Below, one piece after another: positions 32,435-40,703 of a stretch of 64,000 nucleotides of DNA. The stretch is from Candidatus Tectomicrobia bacterium (lineage in GTDB: Bacteria; UBA8248), in assembly GCA_016192135.1 (NCBI GenBank), contig JACPUR010000019.1:159291-223290 (forward strand), read 5' to 3'. The position numbers were made by a program, and so were the translations under genes. The stretch's first letter is position 1. The number at the start of each line of letters is the position of its first letter. The notes under the pieces were generated by a model, which searched no databases, was not told the origin of the DNA, and saw nothing but the letters and a program-made list of their open reading frames with translations.

Positions 32435-32734
32435 ATGCCCACCGTCCGGATCGAGAACCACGGCGTGGAATACGAGGCCGAGAAGGGCTGGAACCTCCTG
32501 GAGTGCGACCTCGTCCGGGAGATTGACCATCCCCACGACTGCGGGGGCAACTGTGCCTGCTCGACGTGCAAGGTCGTGGTGGTCTCGGGGGGCGACAGCC
32601 TCTCCGCCCAGGGCGAGGACGAGCGCGACACCCTCGACGCCTACGGCTGGGACCCGGACGCCTACCGCCTCGCCTGCCAGTGCGTCATCGAGAAGGACGG
32701 CCCCATCGTCATCCGGATGCCCGATCCGGAGTAA
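32435..32734 (+). CDS. [2Fe-2S] ferredoxin, adrenodoxin/Isc type
   Basis: 99 residues. The cluster cysteines are in HDCGGNCACSTCKVVV (C-x5-C-x2-C) with the fourth in RLACQC, the pattern of adrenodoxin-like ferredoxins that serve Fe-S assembly or monooxygenases. The rest matches the beta-grasp fold: VRIENHGVEYEAEKGWNLLE at the start, and EDERDTLDAYGWDPDAYRLA before the last Cys. No isc genes or P450 are near. Its last 26 bases overlap the convergent YrdC-family gene. Confidence 0.88.
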   Translation: MPTVRIENHGVEYEAEKGWNLLECDLVREIDHPHDCGGNCACSTCKVVVVSGGDSLSAQGEDERDTLDAYGWDPDAYRLACQCVIEKDGPIVIRMPDPE

Positions 32735-33380
32735 TCCCCCGCCGCTCCGCCCGGTCCCAGGCCCGCAGCACCGCGTCGAAGGGCACCGCCCCCTTGCGCA
32801 GGAGCGCAGGGCGCTCCCCCCGCAGGTCCGCCACGGTGGAAGGGGGCCTTTCGTCCAGGAAGCCGCCGTCCAGGAGAAGGGAAATCCGCGGCCCGAAGCG
32901 GATGACGAGGGCGGAGGGATCGCGCAGGGGCGGGTCGCCCGGCCAGTTGGCGCTCGTGGCGGCGAAGGGGCCGGCGACGAGGGCGAGGGCGCGGCAGAGG
33001 TTCTGCCCGGGCAGCCGCACCGCGACGCCTCCCGGCCCTCCCGTCAGGCGGGCCGGGAGCCCCGGCCGCGCCGGGAAGACGAAGCTGATGGGCCCCGGCC
33101 AGAGGGCGTCCAGGAGCGCCCGGGCCCGCGCGGAGGGCGGCTCCGCGAGGAGGGCGAGCTGGCCCGGGTGGCCGATGAGCACCGGCGCCCCCTTCTCCTC
33201 CGTCCTTCCCTTCGCACGGTAGAGGGCCTCCATCGCCTCCGCGTCCAGCGCCCGGGCGCACAGGCCGTAGACGGTGTCGGTGGGGAGGGCCACCACCTCC
33301 CCCCGGAGCAGCGCCTCCCCCGCCCGGCGCAGCACCTCCTCCGTGGGGTTCGCAGGATCGACAGTCAGGATTTCGGCCAA
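32709..33380 (-). CDS. tsaC: Threonylcarbamoyl-AMP synthase, Sua5/YrdC/YwlC family
   Basis: 223 residues, TTG start. It makes threonylcarbamoyl-AMP for the t6A37 modification of ANN-decoding tRNAs. Motifs are GEVVALPTDTVYGL (28-41), the KxR of YRAKGRTEEKGAPV, LWPGPISFVFPA and the SxN loop in FAATSANWPGDPP. It has the single YrdC domain and lacks the full Sua5 C-terminal domain. It follows purE by seven bases on the minus strand, so the two are co-transcribed. Confidence 0.9.
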   Translation of the reverse strand: MAEILTVDPANPTEEVLRRAGEALLRGEVVALPTDTVYGLCARALDAEAMEALYRAKGRTEEKGAPVLIGHPGQLALLAEPPSARARALLDALWPGPISFVFPARPGLPARLTGGPGGVAVRLPGQNLCRALALVAGPFAATSANWPGDPPLRDPSALVIRFGPRISLLLDGGFLDERPPSTVADLRGERPALLRKGAVPFDAVLRAWDRAERRGITPDRASG

Positions 33381-33387
33381 GGGAGGG

Positions 33388-33936
33388 TCAGCCCTTGCGG
33401 GCGGCGTTCTTCTTCGCGGAAGCCCGCTTCTTCCGCCCCCGCTCGTCCTGGAGGGCGCGGTCGGCCGCCAGGATCTTTTCGGTCTGGCCCTCGGCGAACC
33501 GCCGGTAGGCCCGGGCCACCCGCTTGTCCGAGAGGGCGAGGATGCGGGCCGCGAAGAGCCCCGCGTTGCGCGCGCCCGGGCCCCCGATGCCCATCGTGGC
33601 CACCGGGATGCCGGGGGGCATCTGCACCGTGGAGAGCAGGGCGTCCAGCCCTCCCAGGGCCGGGCCCCCCATCGGCACCCCGATGACCGGAAGATCCGTC
33701 CCGGCCGCGGAGACCCCCGCCAGGTGGGCCGCCATGCCCGCCCCGGCGATCAGCACCCGGATGCCCCTCCCCGGCGCCCCGCGCAGGTACTCGCGCACGG
33801 CCTCGGGGGTGCGGTGGGCCGAGAGGACCCGCAGCTCCCACCCCACGCCCAGCTCGTCGAGGGCCTTCCCGGCCTCCTCCATCGCCGGGCGATCGGAGGC
33901 GCTGCCCATCAGGATGCCGACCCGGACCTCCGCCAT
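33388..33936 (-). CDS. purE: N5-carboxyaminoimidazole ribonucleotide mutase
   Basis: 182 residues. Purine synthesis step from N5-CAIR to CAIR. Diagnostic stretches are ILMGSASDRPAMEEAG (8-23), LRVLSAHRTPE (catalytic His) and IAGAGMAAHLAGVSAAGTDL. PVIGVPMGGPALGGLDALLSTVQMPPGIPVATM follows. A basic tail of about 20 residues (DERGRKKRASAKK) is extra. The usual partner purK is not adjacent. Transcribed between the RidA gene and tsaC. Confidence 0.93.
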   Translation of the reverse strand: MAEVRVGILMGSASDRPAMEEAGKALDELGVGWELRVLSAHRTPEAVREYLRGAPGRGIRVLIAGAGMAAHLAGVSAAGTDLPVIGVPMGGPALGGLDALLSTVQMPPGIPVATMGIGGPGARNAGLFAARILALSDKRVARAYRRFAEGQTEKILAADRALQDERGRKKRASAKKNAARKG

Positions 33937-33944
33937 CCGCGCCC

Positions 33945-34331
33945 TCAGGGGATATAGGCCTGGAGCTCGATCTCGAGCTTCGCGCCCGCGATGAGCTTGG
34001 CCGCCTGGAAGGTGGTGCGCGCGGGCGGGCTGACGACCCCGAAAAATTCCTCGAACACCTGGTTCATCTCCCGGAGCTCGGCCAGGTCCTCCATGAAGAT
34101 GGTCACCTTGACCGCGTTCGCGAGCGAGGTTCCCCCCGCCTCGCACACCGCATCGAGGTTCTCGAGCACCCGGCGCGTCTGCGCGGCGATGCCGCCCGGG
34201 ACGATCTCCCCCGTCTTTGGATCGATGGGAAGCTGGCCCGAGCAGAAGAGCCACCCGCCCGCGCGGATGGCCTGGGAGAGCGGGACCTTTCCGGACGCCG
34301 CCTTATCGGTCTTGATGACTTCCTTGTTCAT
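33945..34331 (-). CDS. RidA/YjgF family enamine/imine deaminase
   Basis: 128 residues from ATG 34331, with GGAGG nine bases upstream. The family signature is complete: PLSQAIRAGGWLFCSGQLPID, TRRVLENLDAVCEAGGTSLANAVKVTIFM and the active Arg in SPPARTTFQAAKLIAGAKLEIE. RidA removes reactive 2-aminoacrylate from PLP enzymes. It is the first gene of a minus-strand unit RidA-purE-tsaC and is divergent from rarA. Confidence 0.9.
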   Translation of the reverse strand: MNKEVIKTDKAASGKVPLSQAIRAGGWLFCSGQLPIDPKTGEIVPGGIAAQTRRVLENLDAVCEAGGTSLANAVKVTIFMEDLAELREMNQVFEEFFGVVSPPARTTFQAAKLIAGAKLEIELQAYIP

Positions 34332-34443
34332 CCGCGCGGGCCTCCGAATGGGCATGGCGGGGATTGGAGCGGTGGACTTCTTCCTGATACCCTGGCCCCT
34401 GGTTCCGCGTCAAGGAGCCGCCGTCGCGGAAAGGAGGCGGGCG

Positions 34444-35934
34444 ATGGAACGAGAACTCTTCCCGAATCCGGAGGAGAGGGACAAGGAGGTTCTCCCCACC
34501 GAGCGCGGCGCGCCGGCCCCCGGTTACGCTCCCCTCGCCGAGCGGATGCGCCCCCGCGTCATCGAGGAAGTCCTGGGCCAGGACCACCTGCTGGGAGAGG
34601 GCAAGGTGCTCCGGCGGGCCGTGGAGCGGGACGAGATCCGATCCATCATCTTCTGGGGCCCCCCCGGCACGGGCAAGACCACCCTCGCCCGCATCATCGC
34701 CCACCGCACGGACGCCCACTTCATCACCCTGAGCGCCGTCCTGCACGGCGTGAAGGAGCTGCGCGAGGCGGTGGACGAGGCCCGGCGCATGCGCCGCCGG
34801 GGGAAGCGCACCATCCTCTTCGTGGACGAGATCCACCGCTTCAACAAGGCCCAGCAGGACGGCCTCCTGCCCCACGTCGAGGACGGCACGCTCATCCTCA
34901 TCGGGGCCACCACCGAGAACCCCTCCTTCGAGATCATCGCGCCGCTGCTCTCCCGCTCGCGCGTGTTCGTGCTGAACCCCCTGGACGAGGGGCACATCAC
35001 CGCCCTCCTGCGCCGCGCCGTCGAGGACCCGGAGCGCGGCCTGGGCGGCGCGGGGCTCCGGGCCGAGGAGGCCGCCCTGCGCCGCATCGCCGTCCTCTCG
35101 AGCGGGGACGCGCGCCAGGCGCTCAACATCCTCGAGCTGGCCGCCGCCATCGCGCTCGACGAGTCGGCCATCGGCCGTCAGGCGGGCGAGGAGCCCCAGC
35201 TCGGGGAGGCGGAGGTGGCCGAGGCCGCCCAGCGCAAGACCCTCCTCTACGACAAGGCGGGCGAGGAGCACTACAACCTCATCAGCGCCCTCCACAAGAC
35301 GCTGCGCAGCTCCGACCCCGACGCCGCCCTCTACTGGATGGCGCGGATGATCGAGTCCGGCGAGGACCCCATGTACGTCCTGCGCCGCCTCGTGCGCTTC
35401 GCCTCGGAGGACGTGGGCATGGCCGACCCCCAGGCCCTCGTCCTGGCCATGGCCGCCCAGCGGGCCTTCCACTTCATCGGCCTGCCCGAGGGCAAGCTCG
35501 CCATCGCCCAGCTCGTCGTCTACCTCGCCACCGCCCCCAAGAGCGACTCCGTCTACCGGGCGCTCGGCGAGGCCGAGCGGGCCATCGAGGAGCGCCCGGC
35601 CGAGCCCGTGCCCCACCACCTGCGCAACGCCCCCACCCGGCTCATGAAGGACCTGGGCTACGGCAAGGGCTACCAGCACGCCCACCAGTTCGAGGACGCG
35701 GTCGTCGAGATGGAGGGCCTGCCCGACGGGCTCAGGGGGCGGCATTTCTACAAGCCCACCCAGCGCGGCTTCGAGGAGGAGGTGGGGCGCCGCATGGCCC
35801 GGCGGGAGGATCTCCTCACGGGACGCATCGCCGAGCGGGTGAACTTCCCGCGCATCCCCCCCTACGAGGAGGACCCTCGGCCCTCCGACCCCGCCATGCC
35901 GGGGAAGCGGGGGAAGAAGAGGAAGGAACCGTAA
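34444..35934 (+). CDS. rarA: Replication-associated recombination protein A (MgsA/WRNIP1 family AAA+ ATPase)
   Basis: 496 residues, GGAGG upstream. Clamp-loader-like ATPase acting at stalled forks. The N-terminal APLAERMRPRVIEEVLGQDHLL is typical. Walker A is WGPPGTGKTT (71-80) and Walker B ILFVDEIHRFNKAQQDGLL (about 123-141), followed by sensor-1 LIGATTENPSF and VLSSGDARQALNILELA. The C-terminal tetramerisation domain has HYNLISALHKTLRSSDPDAA and ASEDVGMADPQAL. The last 40 residues are basic and species-specific, and the sequence is longer than E. coli RarA by about 50. Confidence 0.95.
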   Translation: MERELFPNPEERDKEVLPTERGAPAPGYAPLAERMRPRVIEEVLGQDHLLGEGKVLRRAVERDEIRSIIFWGPPGTGKTTLARIIAHRTDAHFITLSAVLHGVKELREAVDEARRMRRRGKRTILFVDEIHRFNKAQQDGLLPHVEDGTLILIGATTENPSFEIIAPLLSRSRVFVLNPLDEGHITALLRRAVEDPERGLGGAGLRAEEAALRRIAVLSSGDARQALNILELAAAIALDESAIGRQAGEEPQLGEAEVAEAAQRKTLLYDKAGEEHYNLISALHKTLRSSDPDAALYWMARMIESGEDPMYVLRRLVRFASEDVGMADPQALVLAMAAQRAFHFIGLPEGKLAIAQLVVYLATAPKSDSVYRALGEAERAIEERPAEPVPHHLRNAPTRLMKDLGYGKGYQHAHQFEDAVVEMEGLPDGLRGRHFYKPTQRGFEEEVGRRMARREDLLTGRIAERVNFPRIPPYEEDPRPSDPAMPGKRGKKRKEP

Positions 35935-35992
35935 GCCCCATTTTGATATCCTGGACTTCATTCCCCCGCCGCCGACCCGCAGGAGAACCGCC

Positions 35993-36559
35993 ATGCGCGC
36001 ACCCATCGTCGTGACAGCCGCCGCGTTCGCTTTCCTGGCCGCCGGGGCCCAGGCGGCCGCTCCGGAGAGGCGGGGCCAGGGGGCGGCCCGGGCGGCGCTC
36101 GAGGCGAAGAGCGGCAGCAACGTCTCGGGCGAGGTGACCTTCGAGGAGATCCGGGGCCGGGGCGTCCTGGTCCGGGTGAACGCCCGGAACGTGCCCCCTG
36201 GCCTGCACGGCTTCCACATCCACGAGAAGGGCGACTGCTCGGCGCCCGACGCCACGAGCGCGGGAGGGCACTTCAACCCCGCGAACCGGCCCCACGGCGC
36301 CCCGGGCGCGAAGCGGAACCACGCGGGCGACCTGGGCAACCTGCTGGCGGACGAGGGGGGGAACATCAAGTACGAGAGCCTGCACGAGGGCTTCACCCTG
36401 GCCCGCGGGCGGGCGTCCGCCCTGGGGAAGGCGGTGGTCCTTCACGCCAAGCCGGACGACCTCAAGAGCCAGCCCGCCGGGGACGCCGGAGGGCGCATCG
36501 CGTGCGGGGTGATCCAGCCGGTCAACCCGCGCCCGGGCGGGCAGCAGACCCGGCGATAG
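35993..36559 (+). CDS. sodC: Cu/Zn superoxide dismutase
   Basis: 188 residues with a signal peptide (about 1-22), so periplasmic. All expected ligands are present: H75 and H77 (GFHIHEKGDC), H93 (AGGHFNP), H101 (RPHGAP), H110 and D113 (RNHAGDLGN) and H151 (VLHAKPDD). The guiding Arg is R168 in GGRIACGVI, and C82-C171 makes the disulfide. It dismutates superoxide outside the cytoplasm. It lies 58 bases after rarA with its own GGAG-like site and is probably independent. Confidence 0.94.
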   Translation: MRAPIVVTAAAFAFLAAGAQAAAPERRGQGAARAALEAKSGSNVSGEVTFEEIRGRGVLVRVNARNVPPGLHGFHIHEKGDCSAPDATSAGGHFNPANRPHGAPGAKRNHAGDLGNLLADEGGNIKYESLHEGFTLARGRASALGKAVVLHAKPDDLKSQPAGDAGGRIACGVIQPVNPRPGGQQTRR

Positions 36560-36607
36560 GCGGGGCCCCCGCGCGCCATCCCTTCGGAGGCCATCGCACC
36601 GGGTTCC

Positions 36608-36635
36608 GCGGGGGCGCTCGATTGGACGCCCCCGC
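36608..36635. repeat. GCGGGGGCG-type palindrome
   Basis: 28 bases with arms GCGGGGGCG and CGCCCCCGC around an imperfect core (CTCGATTGGA). It is a variant of the GTAGGGGCG family, located between sodC and the VOC gene. Confidence 0.6.
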
Positions 36636-36674
36636 ATTTCCGTGTCCCGGCGGCGGGATGGGGGAGGGATGCGC

Positions 36675-37067
36675 ATGGAGGTGGAGTACTTCGACCACGT
36701 GGTCTTCACCGCGCGGGACGTGGAGGCGGCCTGCGCCTTCTACGAGCGGGTGCTGGGCATGGAGCGGGTGGCCTTCGACGGGGGCCGGGTGGCGCTGCGC
36801 TTCGGCCGCCACAAGATCAACCTCCACCAGGCGGGCCGGGAGTACCTGCCCCGGGCGGCCCAGGCCCTGCCCGGCACCCAGGACCTCTGCTTCATCACCC
36901 GGGTCCCCCTCGCGGAGGCCATGGCCCACGTGCGCGCCTGCGGGGTGGGGATCGAGCTGGGGCCGGTGCGCAAGAGCGGGGCGCTGGGGGACATCCGGTC
37001 GTTCTACTTCCGCGACCCGGACGGGAACCTCGTCGAGGTGTCGAACTACCCGGAGGGAGAGGCCTAG
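36675..37067 (+). CDS. VOC-family (glyoxalase-like) protein
   Basis: 130 residues from the ATG at 36675, chosen because GGGGAGGG then lies at normal distance; an ATG at 36669 would touch it. It has two beta-alpha-beta-beta-beta modules: YFDHVVFTARDVEAACAFYERVLGME and the second ending SFYFRDPDGNLVEVSNY. Metal ligands would be H9, H48-H53 region and the late Glu in LVEVSNY. It resembles the small lyase/dioxygenase-like VOC group. The substrate is not predictable. Confidence 0.82.
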   Translation: MEVEYFDHVVFTARDVEAACAFYERVLGMERVAFDGGRVALRFGRHKINLHQAGREYLPRAAQALPGTQDLCFITRVPLAEAMAHVRACGVGIELGPVRKSGALGDIRSFYFRDPDGNLVEVSNYPEGEA

Positions 37068-37128
37068 CGCCCGGGGCCGGCCTCGCGGCCGGCCCCGGGG
37101 AGAAGTAAAATGTTGACCTGCTATGTTC

Positions 37129-37314
37129 TTGTCATTCCGAGCGCAGCGAGGAATCCGCTTTTGCCTTAAGATGTCATTCTGAGCGACTGAAAGGAGCGAA
37201 GAATCTTCGCGAGTGGCCACACTCGTAGATTCTTCACTCCGCTTCGCTTCGTTCAGAATGACAGGCGAGGAGCAAAGCAGATTCCTCGGTCGCTTCGCTC
37301 CCTCGGAATGACAA
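37129..37314. repeat. Nested TGTCATTC palindromes
   Basis: Outer arms TTGTCATTCCGAG (from 37129) and CTCGGAATGACAA (to 37314) enclose inner arms TGTCATTCTGAGCGA (from 37172) and a matching GTTCAGAATGACA (to 37263). The inner pair pairs through the AGAATCTT/AGATTCTT and CGAGTG/CACTCG segments at 37199-37228. A single-unit copy is at 54919-55006 and a fragment at 15394-15423. It fills the gap between the VOC gene and the convergent binding-protein gene. Confidence 0.8.
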
Positions 37315-37322
37315 ATTACCCG

Positions 37323-38855
37323 TCACTTCACCACGATCTCCCACGGGTGCAGCTGCTCGTCGTGCCGGGGCGTGAACTCGATCCGCTTGTTGATCCCGAA
37401 GATGTCGTGCAGCCGGTAGAGCGGCTTGTGGGTGGCCAGCTCGAGCATCTTGTCCGAGACCTTCTCGAAGGCCAGATGCTGCTCCTTCAGGTCCTCGAGG
37501 GCGGACGCCTTGTCGATCATGGCGTCGATCTCTGGGTAGCAGGCGGGGCTCCAGGCACCCTTGCAGGCGGTGGTCCCGCGGAGGATGATGCTGTTGTCGC
37601 CGCTCGAGTTGCCGAACGAGAGGAAGTGCATGGCCGGAGTCTTGTTCTTGCCCTCCAGGTAGGTGTTGAAGGTGCGCCGGTAGAGGGCGAAGGGCTGCGG
37701 GATGCACCGGGTGTCGATGCCGGCCTGCTTGAGCATGCCCGCCGCCGCCTCGCAGCTCTCCCGGTCGAAGGGGGAGTTCCCGTCCGGGCTGATCAGGTCC
37801 GCCTTGAAGCCCTTCTCGTGGCCCGCCTCCTTCATGAGCTGCTTGGCCTTGGCCACGTCGTAGCCGTACCAGCGCTTGCTCTCGTTGTAGCCGAACTGGG
37901 TCCAGGGGTGGTAGATCTGGTGTACCGGCTCGGCGTAGCCCCGGAGGAAGGTCTTGTACATGGCTTCGCCGTTCAGGGCGTAGTTGGCGGCCTTCCTCAC
38001 GCGCACGTCCTTGAAGGGGCTTCCCTCCGGGGTGAAGAAGCCGATGTAGGCGATGCGGACGGAGGACTTGTTGACCACGTCCAGCCTGGGGTCCGCCTTG
38101 ATCTGGGGGATGAAGTGGGGGAGCACCTTGTGGGCGATGTCGATCTCGCCCGCCTGGAGCGCCTTCACCCGCGTGGTGGCCTCGGTGATGGGGCGCATGA
38201 TCACCCTCTGGGGCCGGTTGGGGAACATGGAGTTGCCCCACCAGGTGGGGTTGGCCTCGTACTCGTAGCGCTGGCCCTTGGTCAGGCTCTTGATGATGTA
38301 GGGGCCGCCCGAGACGATGCCGCGCGAGAGCTCCTCCTTCCTCTTCCCCTTGTTCGCGAGCGAGACGATGTGCCCCCAGCCCGCCAGCCGGCGGACGAGG
38401 CCGTTGTCGGGCACCTTCATGTGGAAGATGAAGGTGCGGTCGTCTAGCACCTCGATCTTGTCGAAGTCCTTCCAGTAGGCCCGCTGGTAGCTCTGGTTGG
38501 CGGGATCCATGATGCGGCCGATGGAGAACTTGACCGCCTCGGAGTTGATGGGCGTGCCGTCGGTGAACTTCGCCCCCGCGCGGAGGGTGAACTTCATCCG
38601 CCGCGAGTCGAGCCGCTCGTACTTCTCGGCCAGCCAGGGGATGATCTCGCCCGTCTTGGTGTCGGAGAGCAGCAGCTTGTCCGACGTCCAGGGCCACACC
38701 ATGGCGCCGATGAAGCTGGAGTAGACGTGGGGGTCCATCGTCTCCGCCTCGCCGTTGATGGCGATGGTGATGGTGCCCCGGGGCGCGGCCGGCGCCGGGG
38801 CGGCCCAGAGGAGAGACATGGCGGCGAACAGCACGAAAGCGACGCGGATGCGCAT
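37323..38855 (-). CDS. ABC transporter substrate-binding protein, family 5 (peptide/nickel/opine type)
   Basis: 510 residues with a signal peptide (MRIRVAFVLFAAMSLLWAAPAPAA). The SBP_bac_5 pattern is clear: KYERLDSRRMKFTLRAGAKF, TDGTPINSEAVKFSIGRIMD, GPYIIKSLTKGQRYEYEANP and the late DIFGINKRIEFTPR. It would capture a peptide, glycoside or other organic solute in the periplasm. No permease or ATPase genes are beside it, so it is either an orphan or served from elsewhere. The upstream gap to 38999 contains no recognised gene. Confidence 0.88.
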   Translation of the reverse strand: MRIRVAFVLFAAMSLLWAAPAPAAPRGTITIAINGEAETMDPHVYSSFIGAMVWPWTSDKLLLSDTKTGEIIPWLAEKYERLDSRRMKFTLRAGAKFTDGTPINSEAVKFSIGRIMDPANQSYQRAYWKDFDKIEVLDDRTFIFHMKVPDNGLVRRLAGWGHIVSLANKGKRKEELSRGIVSGGPYIIKSLTKGQRYEYEANPTWWGNSMFPNRPQRVIMRPITEATTRVKALQAGEIDIAHKVLPHFIPQIKADPRLDVVNKSSVRIAYIGFFTPEGSPFKDVRVRKAANYALNGEAMYKTFLRGYAEPVHQIYHPWTQFGYNESKRWYGYDVAKAKQLMKEAGHEKGFKADLISPDGNSPFDRESCEAAAGMLKQAGIDTRCIPQPFALYRRTFNTYLEGKNKTPAMHFLSFGNSSGDNSIILRGTTACKGAWSPACYPEIDAMIDKASALEDLKEQHLAFEKVSDKMLELATHKPLYRLHDIFGINKRIEFTPRHDEQLHPWEIVVK

Positions 38856-38998
38856 GGGGAGTCCTCCCGCACAAGTGAAGAGGGAGCCACCGCTTGAAGA
38901 GAATGGAGCAATCGTCCCACAACGAATGGTCCGGGTAAAGAGGGAATTGTTTCAGTTCGTTGCAAAGAGTGGAACCGGATGGGCGCCCGTGCCCGTGC

Positions 38999-39256
38999 TC
39001 AGCCCGAGCGGAGCGTCTCTTTGAGATAGTGGCCGAGGGCCCGGACGCTGCTCTCCCGTGTCGCCGAGCCCTCGGGATAGCAGAGGATTTCGTCGTCTAT
39101 CCGCGCGCGGCCCACGGGAATGCGCCGCCCCCCGGGGGTCCCGTCGTCGAAGAGCGGAAGGGCGAAGAGATGCGCGGCGTCGGGGTCGCGGAGGGCGGTC
39201 CCCGCGATGCGGGCCGCCCGCTCCAGGATGTCGACGTAAACGCGATCTTCCGCCAC
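38999..39256 (-). CDS. Small unrecognised protein
   Basis: 85 residues from a GTG at 39254-39256, seven bases after the RDD gene ends, so probably co-translated. It starts VAEDRVYVDILERAARIAGTAL and continues HLFALPLFDDGTPGGRRIPVGRARID, CYPEGSATRESSVRALGHYL. It is a soluble mixed alpha/beta protein with no membrane segment. I do not recognise a family. The high-GC context means the frame could be chance, but spacing and composition favour a gene. Confidence 0.45.
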   Translation of the reverse strand: MAEDRVYVDILERAARIAGTALRDPDAAHLFALPLFDDGTPGGRRIPVGRARIDDEILCYPEGSATRESSVRALGHYLKETLRSG

Positions 39257-39263
39257 TGGCCTG

Positions 39264-39815
39264 TCAGGGCGTGCTGGTGCCGGGCCGGAAGCCGCTGCGC
39301 GCTGGGGTGAGAGGCGCGGGGCGCTCCTCCTTGAGCACCACGGTATCCGCAATCTTGTCGTGCCAGGCCTGGGCGTCGCGGTCCCAGATGGCCCACAGGT
39401 AGCCCAGCCCGAAGAATATCCCGCTCACCGCCTTGCCCACGACTTCCCGGAGCACCATCCGCCAGAAGCCGGCCGGCTCGCCCGTCATCTTGTGCACCAC
39501 CCGCTCCCCGAGCAGCCATTTGCCCGGGGTGAGCCCCCGGCGCATCAGCAGGAGCCCGATCGCCATGTAGGCGATCGAGGCCACCTGGGCGAACCAAAGG
39601 GGGGAATCGTCGAAGGGGCTCCGGGACCACCCGGAGGCGATCTGGAGGGTCACGGTGAAGACGATGTAGCCGAGCAGGGGGTCGACCACGGTGGCCAGCA
39701 GGCGCCGCACCAGGCTGGCCTTCACCCCTGCCGCCGGCTTGGGGATGAAGGCGTCGCACCAGATGCAGAAGAGGCGATCGGGCACGATCTCGCGGGCGCA
39801 GCGCGGGCACTCCAT
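39264..39815 (-). CDS. RDD-family membrane protein with N-terminal zinc ribbon
   Basis: 183 residues from ATG 39815, with GGAGGAAGGAG just upstream. Residues 2-20 form a zinc ribbon (CPRCAREIVPDRLFCIWC). The RDD domain follows, with RRLLATVVDPLLGYIVF as helix 1 (Arg-Asp pair), helix 2 WFAQVASIAYMAIGLLLMRRGLTPGKWLLG, and the last helix with YLWAIWDRDAQAWHDKIADT. RDD proteins are small membrane proteins of mostly unknown role, some linked to sodium or proton antiport. The combination with a zinc ribbon is known in the family. Confidence 0.8.
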   Translation of the reverse strand: MECPRCAREIVPDRLFCIWCDAFIPKPAAGVKASLVRRLLATVVDPLLGYIVFTVTLQIASGWSRSPFDDSPLWFAQVASIAYMAIGLLLMRRGLTPGKWLLGERVVHKMTGEPAGFWRMVLREVVGKAVSGIFFGLGYLWAIWDRDAQAWHDKIADTVVLKEERPAPLTPARSGFRPGTSTP

Positions 39816-39912
39816 GCTCTCTCCTTCCTCCTCCGCCGGGGCGGGGCCGCCCGGGGCGGGCATACTCTAGCATTCCTGGCGGGACGGCGCAGGGCGTGGC
39901 GTAGCGCCAAAT

Positions 39913-39987
39913 GTAGGGGCAGGCCCCTGTGCCTGCTCACACCTATATCTGCCTGGGAATTGGGCGGCCACAGGGGGCCGCCCCTAC
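39913..39987. repeat. Composite GTAGGGGC-type palindromes
   Basis: Module 1 at 39913-39936 (GTAGGGGCAGGC with GCCTGC) and module 2 at 39962-39987 (GGGCGGCC with GGCCGCCCCTAC), 25 bases apart. Read on the minus strand, the last arm contains the TAG stop codon of the GNAT gene (39984-39986). Confidence 0.75.
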
Positions 39988-40535
39988 GCCTCCCGTCGCA
40001 GGACGTAAAGGAGCACCTCCCGCTCCCCGCCCCGCGCGGGCGCGGGATGGACTCCCCGCCCCGCCAGCCGGAAGCCCGCCTTCTCCAGCACCCGCATCGA
40101 GGCCGCGTTGTCCGGAAAAACCCCCGCCTTGATCTCGCGTATCGGCAAATGGCCGAACGCCCACCCGGTCAGCGCCCGCACCGCCTCGGTGGCGTAGCCC
40201 CGCCCCCAGAAGGGCCGGCCGATCCAGTAGCCGATCTCCAGCCGGCCCTCGTTGTCCCCGGTTTCGAGACCGATGCACCCGGTGAGCCGCCCCGCCGCCT
40301 TCTCCTCGATGGCGAGCATGAGGCCCCGGCCCGCCTCCCGCTCCCCCGAGGCGAGGGCGAGCCAGGCCTCCGCGCCGCCCTCGGGGAAAGGATGCGGCAC
40401 CCGCGCCGTGTGGCGGGCCACCTCCCACTCCGAGAGGAGGGGCTCGATGGCGGGGGCGTCCGCCGGACTGGCGGGGCGGAGGATGAGCCGCGCCGTCTCC
40501 AGGGGGATGAACGTGGCGAAGGCGGGGAAGGGCAT
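39984..40535 (-). CDS. GNAT-family N-acetyltransferase (RimJ/RimL-like)
   Basis: 183 residues from ATG 40535. FIPLETARLILRPASPADAPAI is the typical opening of the RimJ/RimL/SpeG-type group. The acetyl-CoA loop is RPFWGRGYATEAVRALTGWAF, followed by IREIKAGVFPDNAASMRVLEKAGF. It may acetylate a protein N-terminus or a small amine; which is unknown. The stop codon is provided by the arm of a palindromic repeat. The gene lies alone between two repeats. Confidence 0.85.
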   Translation of the reverse strand: MPFPAFATFIPLETARLILRPASPADAPAIEPLLSEWEVARHTARVPHPFPEGGAEAWLALASGEREAGRGLMLAIEEKAAGRLTGCIGLETGDNEGRLEIGYWIGRPFWGRGYATEAVRALTGWAFGHLPIREIKAGVFPDNAASMRVLEKAGFRLAGRGVHPAPARGGEREVLLYVLRREA

Positions 40536-40563
40536 CGTGGTCGGCTCGCGGGAGAGATTGGTT

Positions 40564-40652
40564 TTCCCTCTCCCTCCGGGAGAGGGTAGGGTGAGGGAAA
40601 AGCCGCTGGTGGAGCTGCCCTCACCCCAGCCCTCTCCCAAAGGGAGAGGGGG
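40564..40652. repeat. CCCTCTCCC-type palindromic repeat pair
   Basis: Left element TCCCTCTCCCTCCGGGAGAGG with GTGAGGGAAAA; right element GCCCTCACCCCAGCCCTCTCC with GGGAGAGGG. The two elements are mutually inverted, as in the copy at 14259-14394. It lies directly upstream of the GNAT start. Confidence 0.75.
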
Positions 40653-40703
40653 CAAGGCGTCTGCATCGTTCCTACGATCAACCGGCCAGCCTGTTCCGCC
40701 CCC

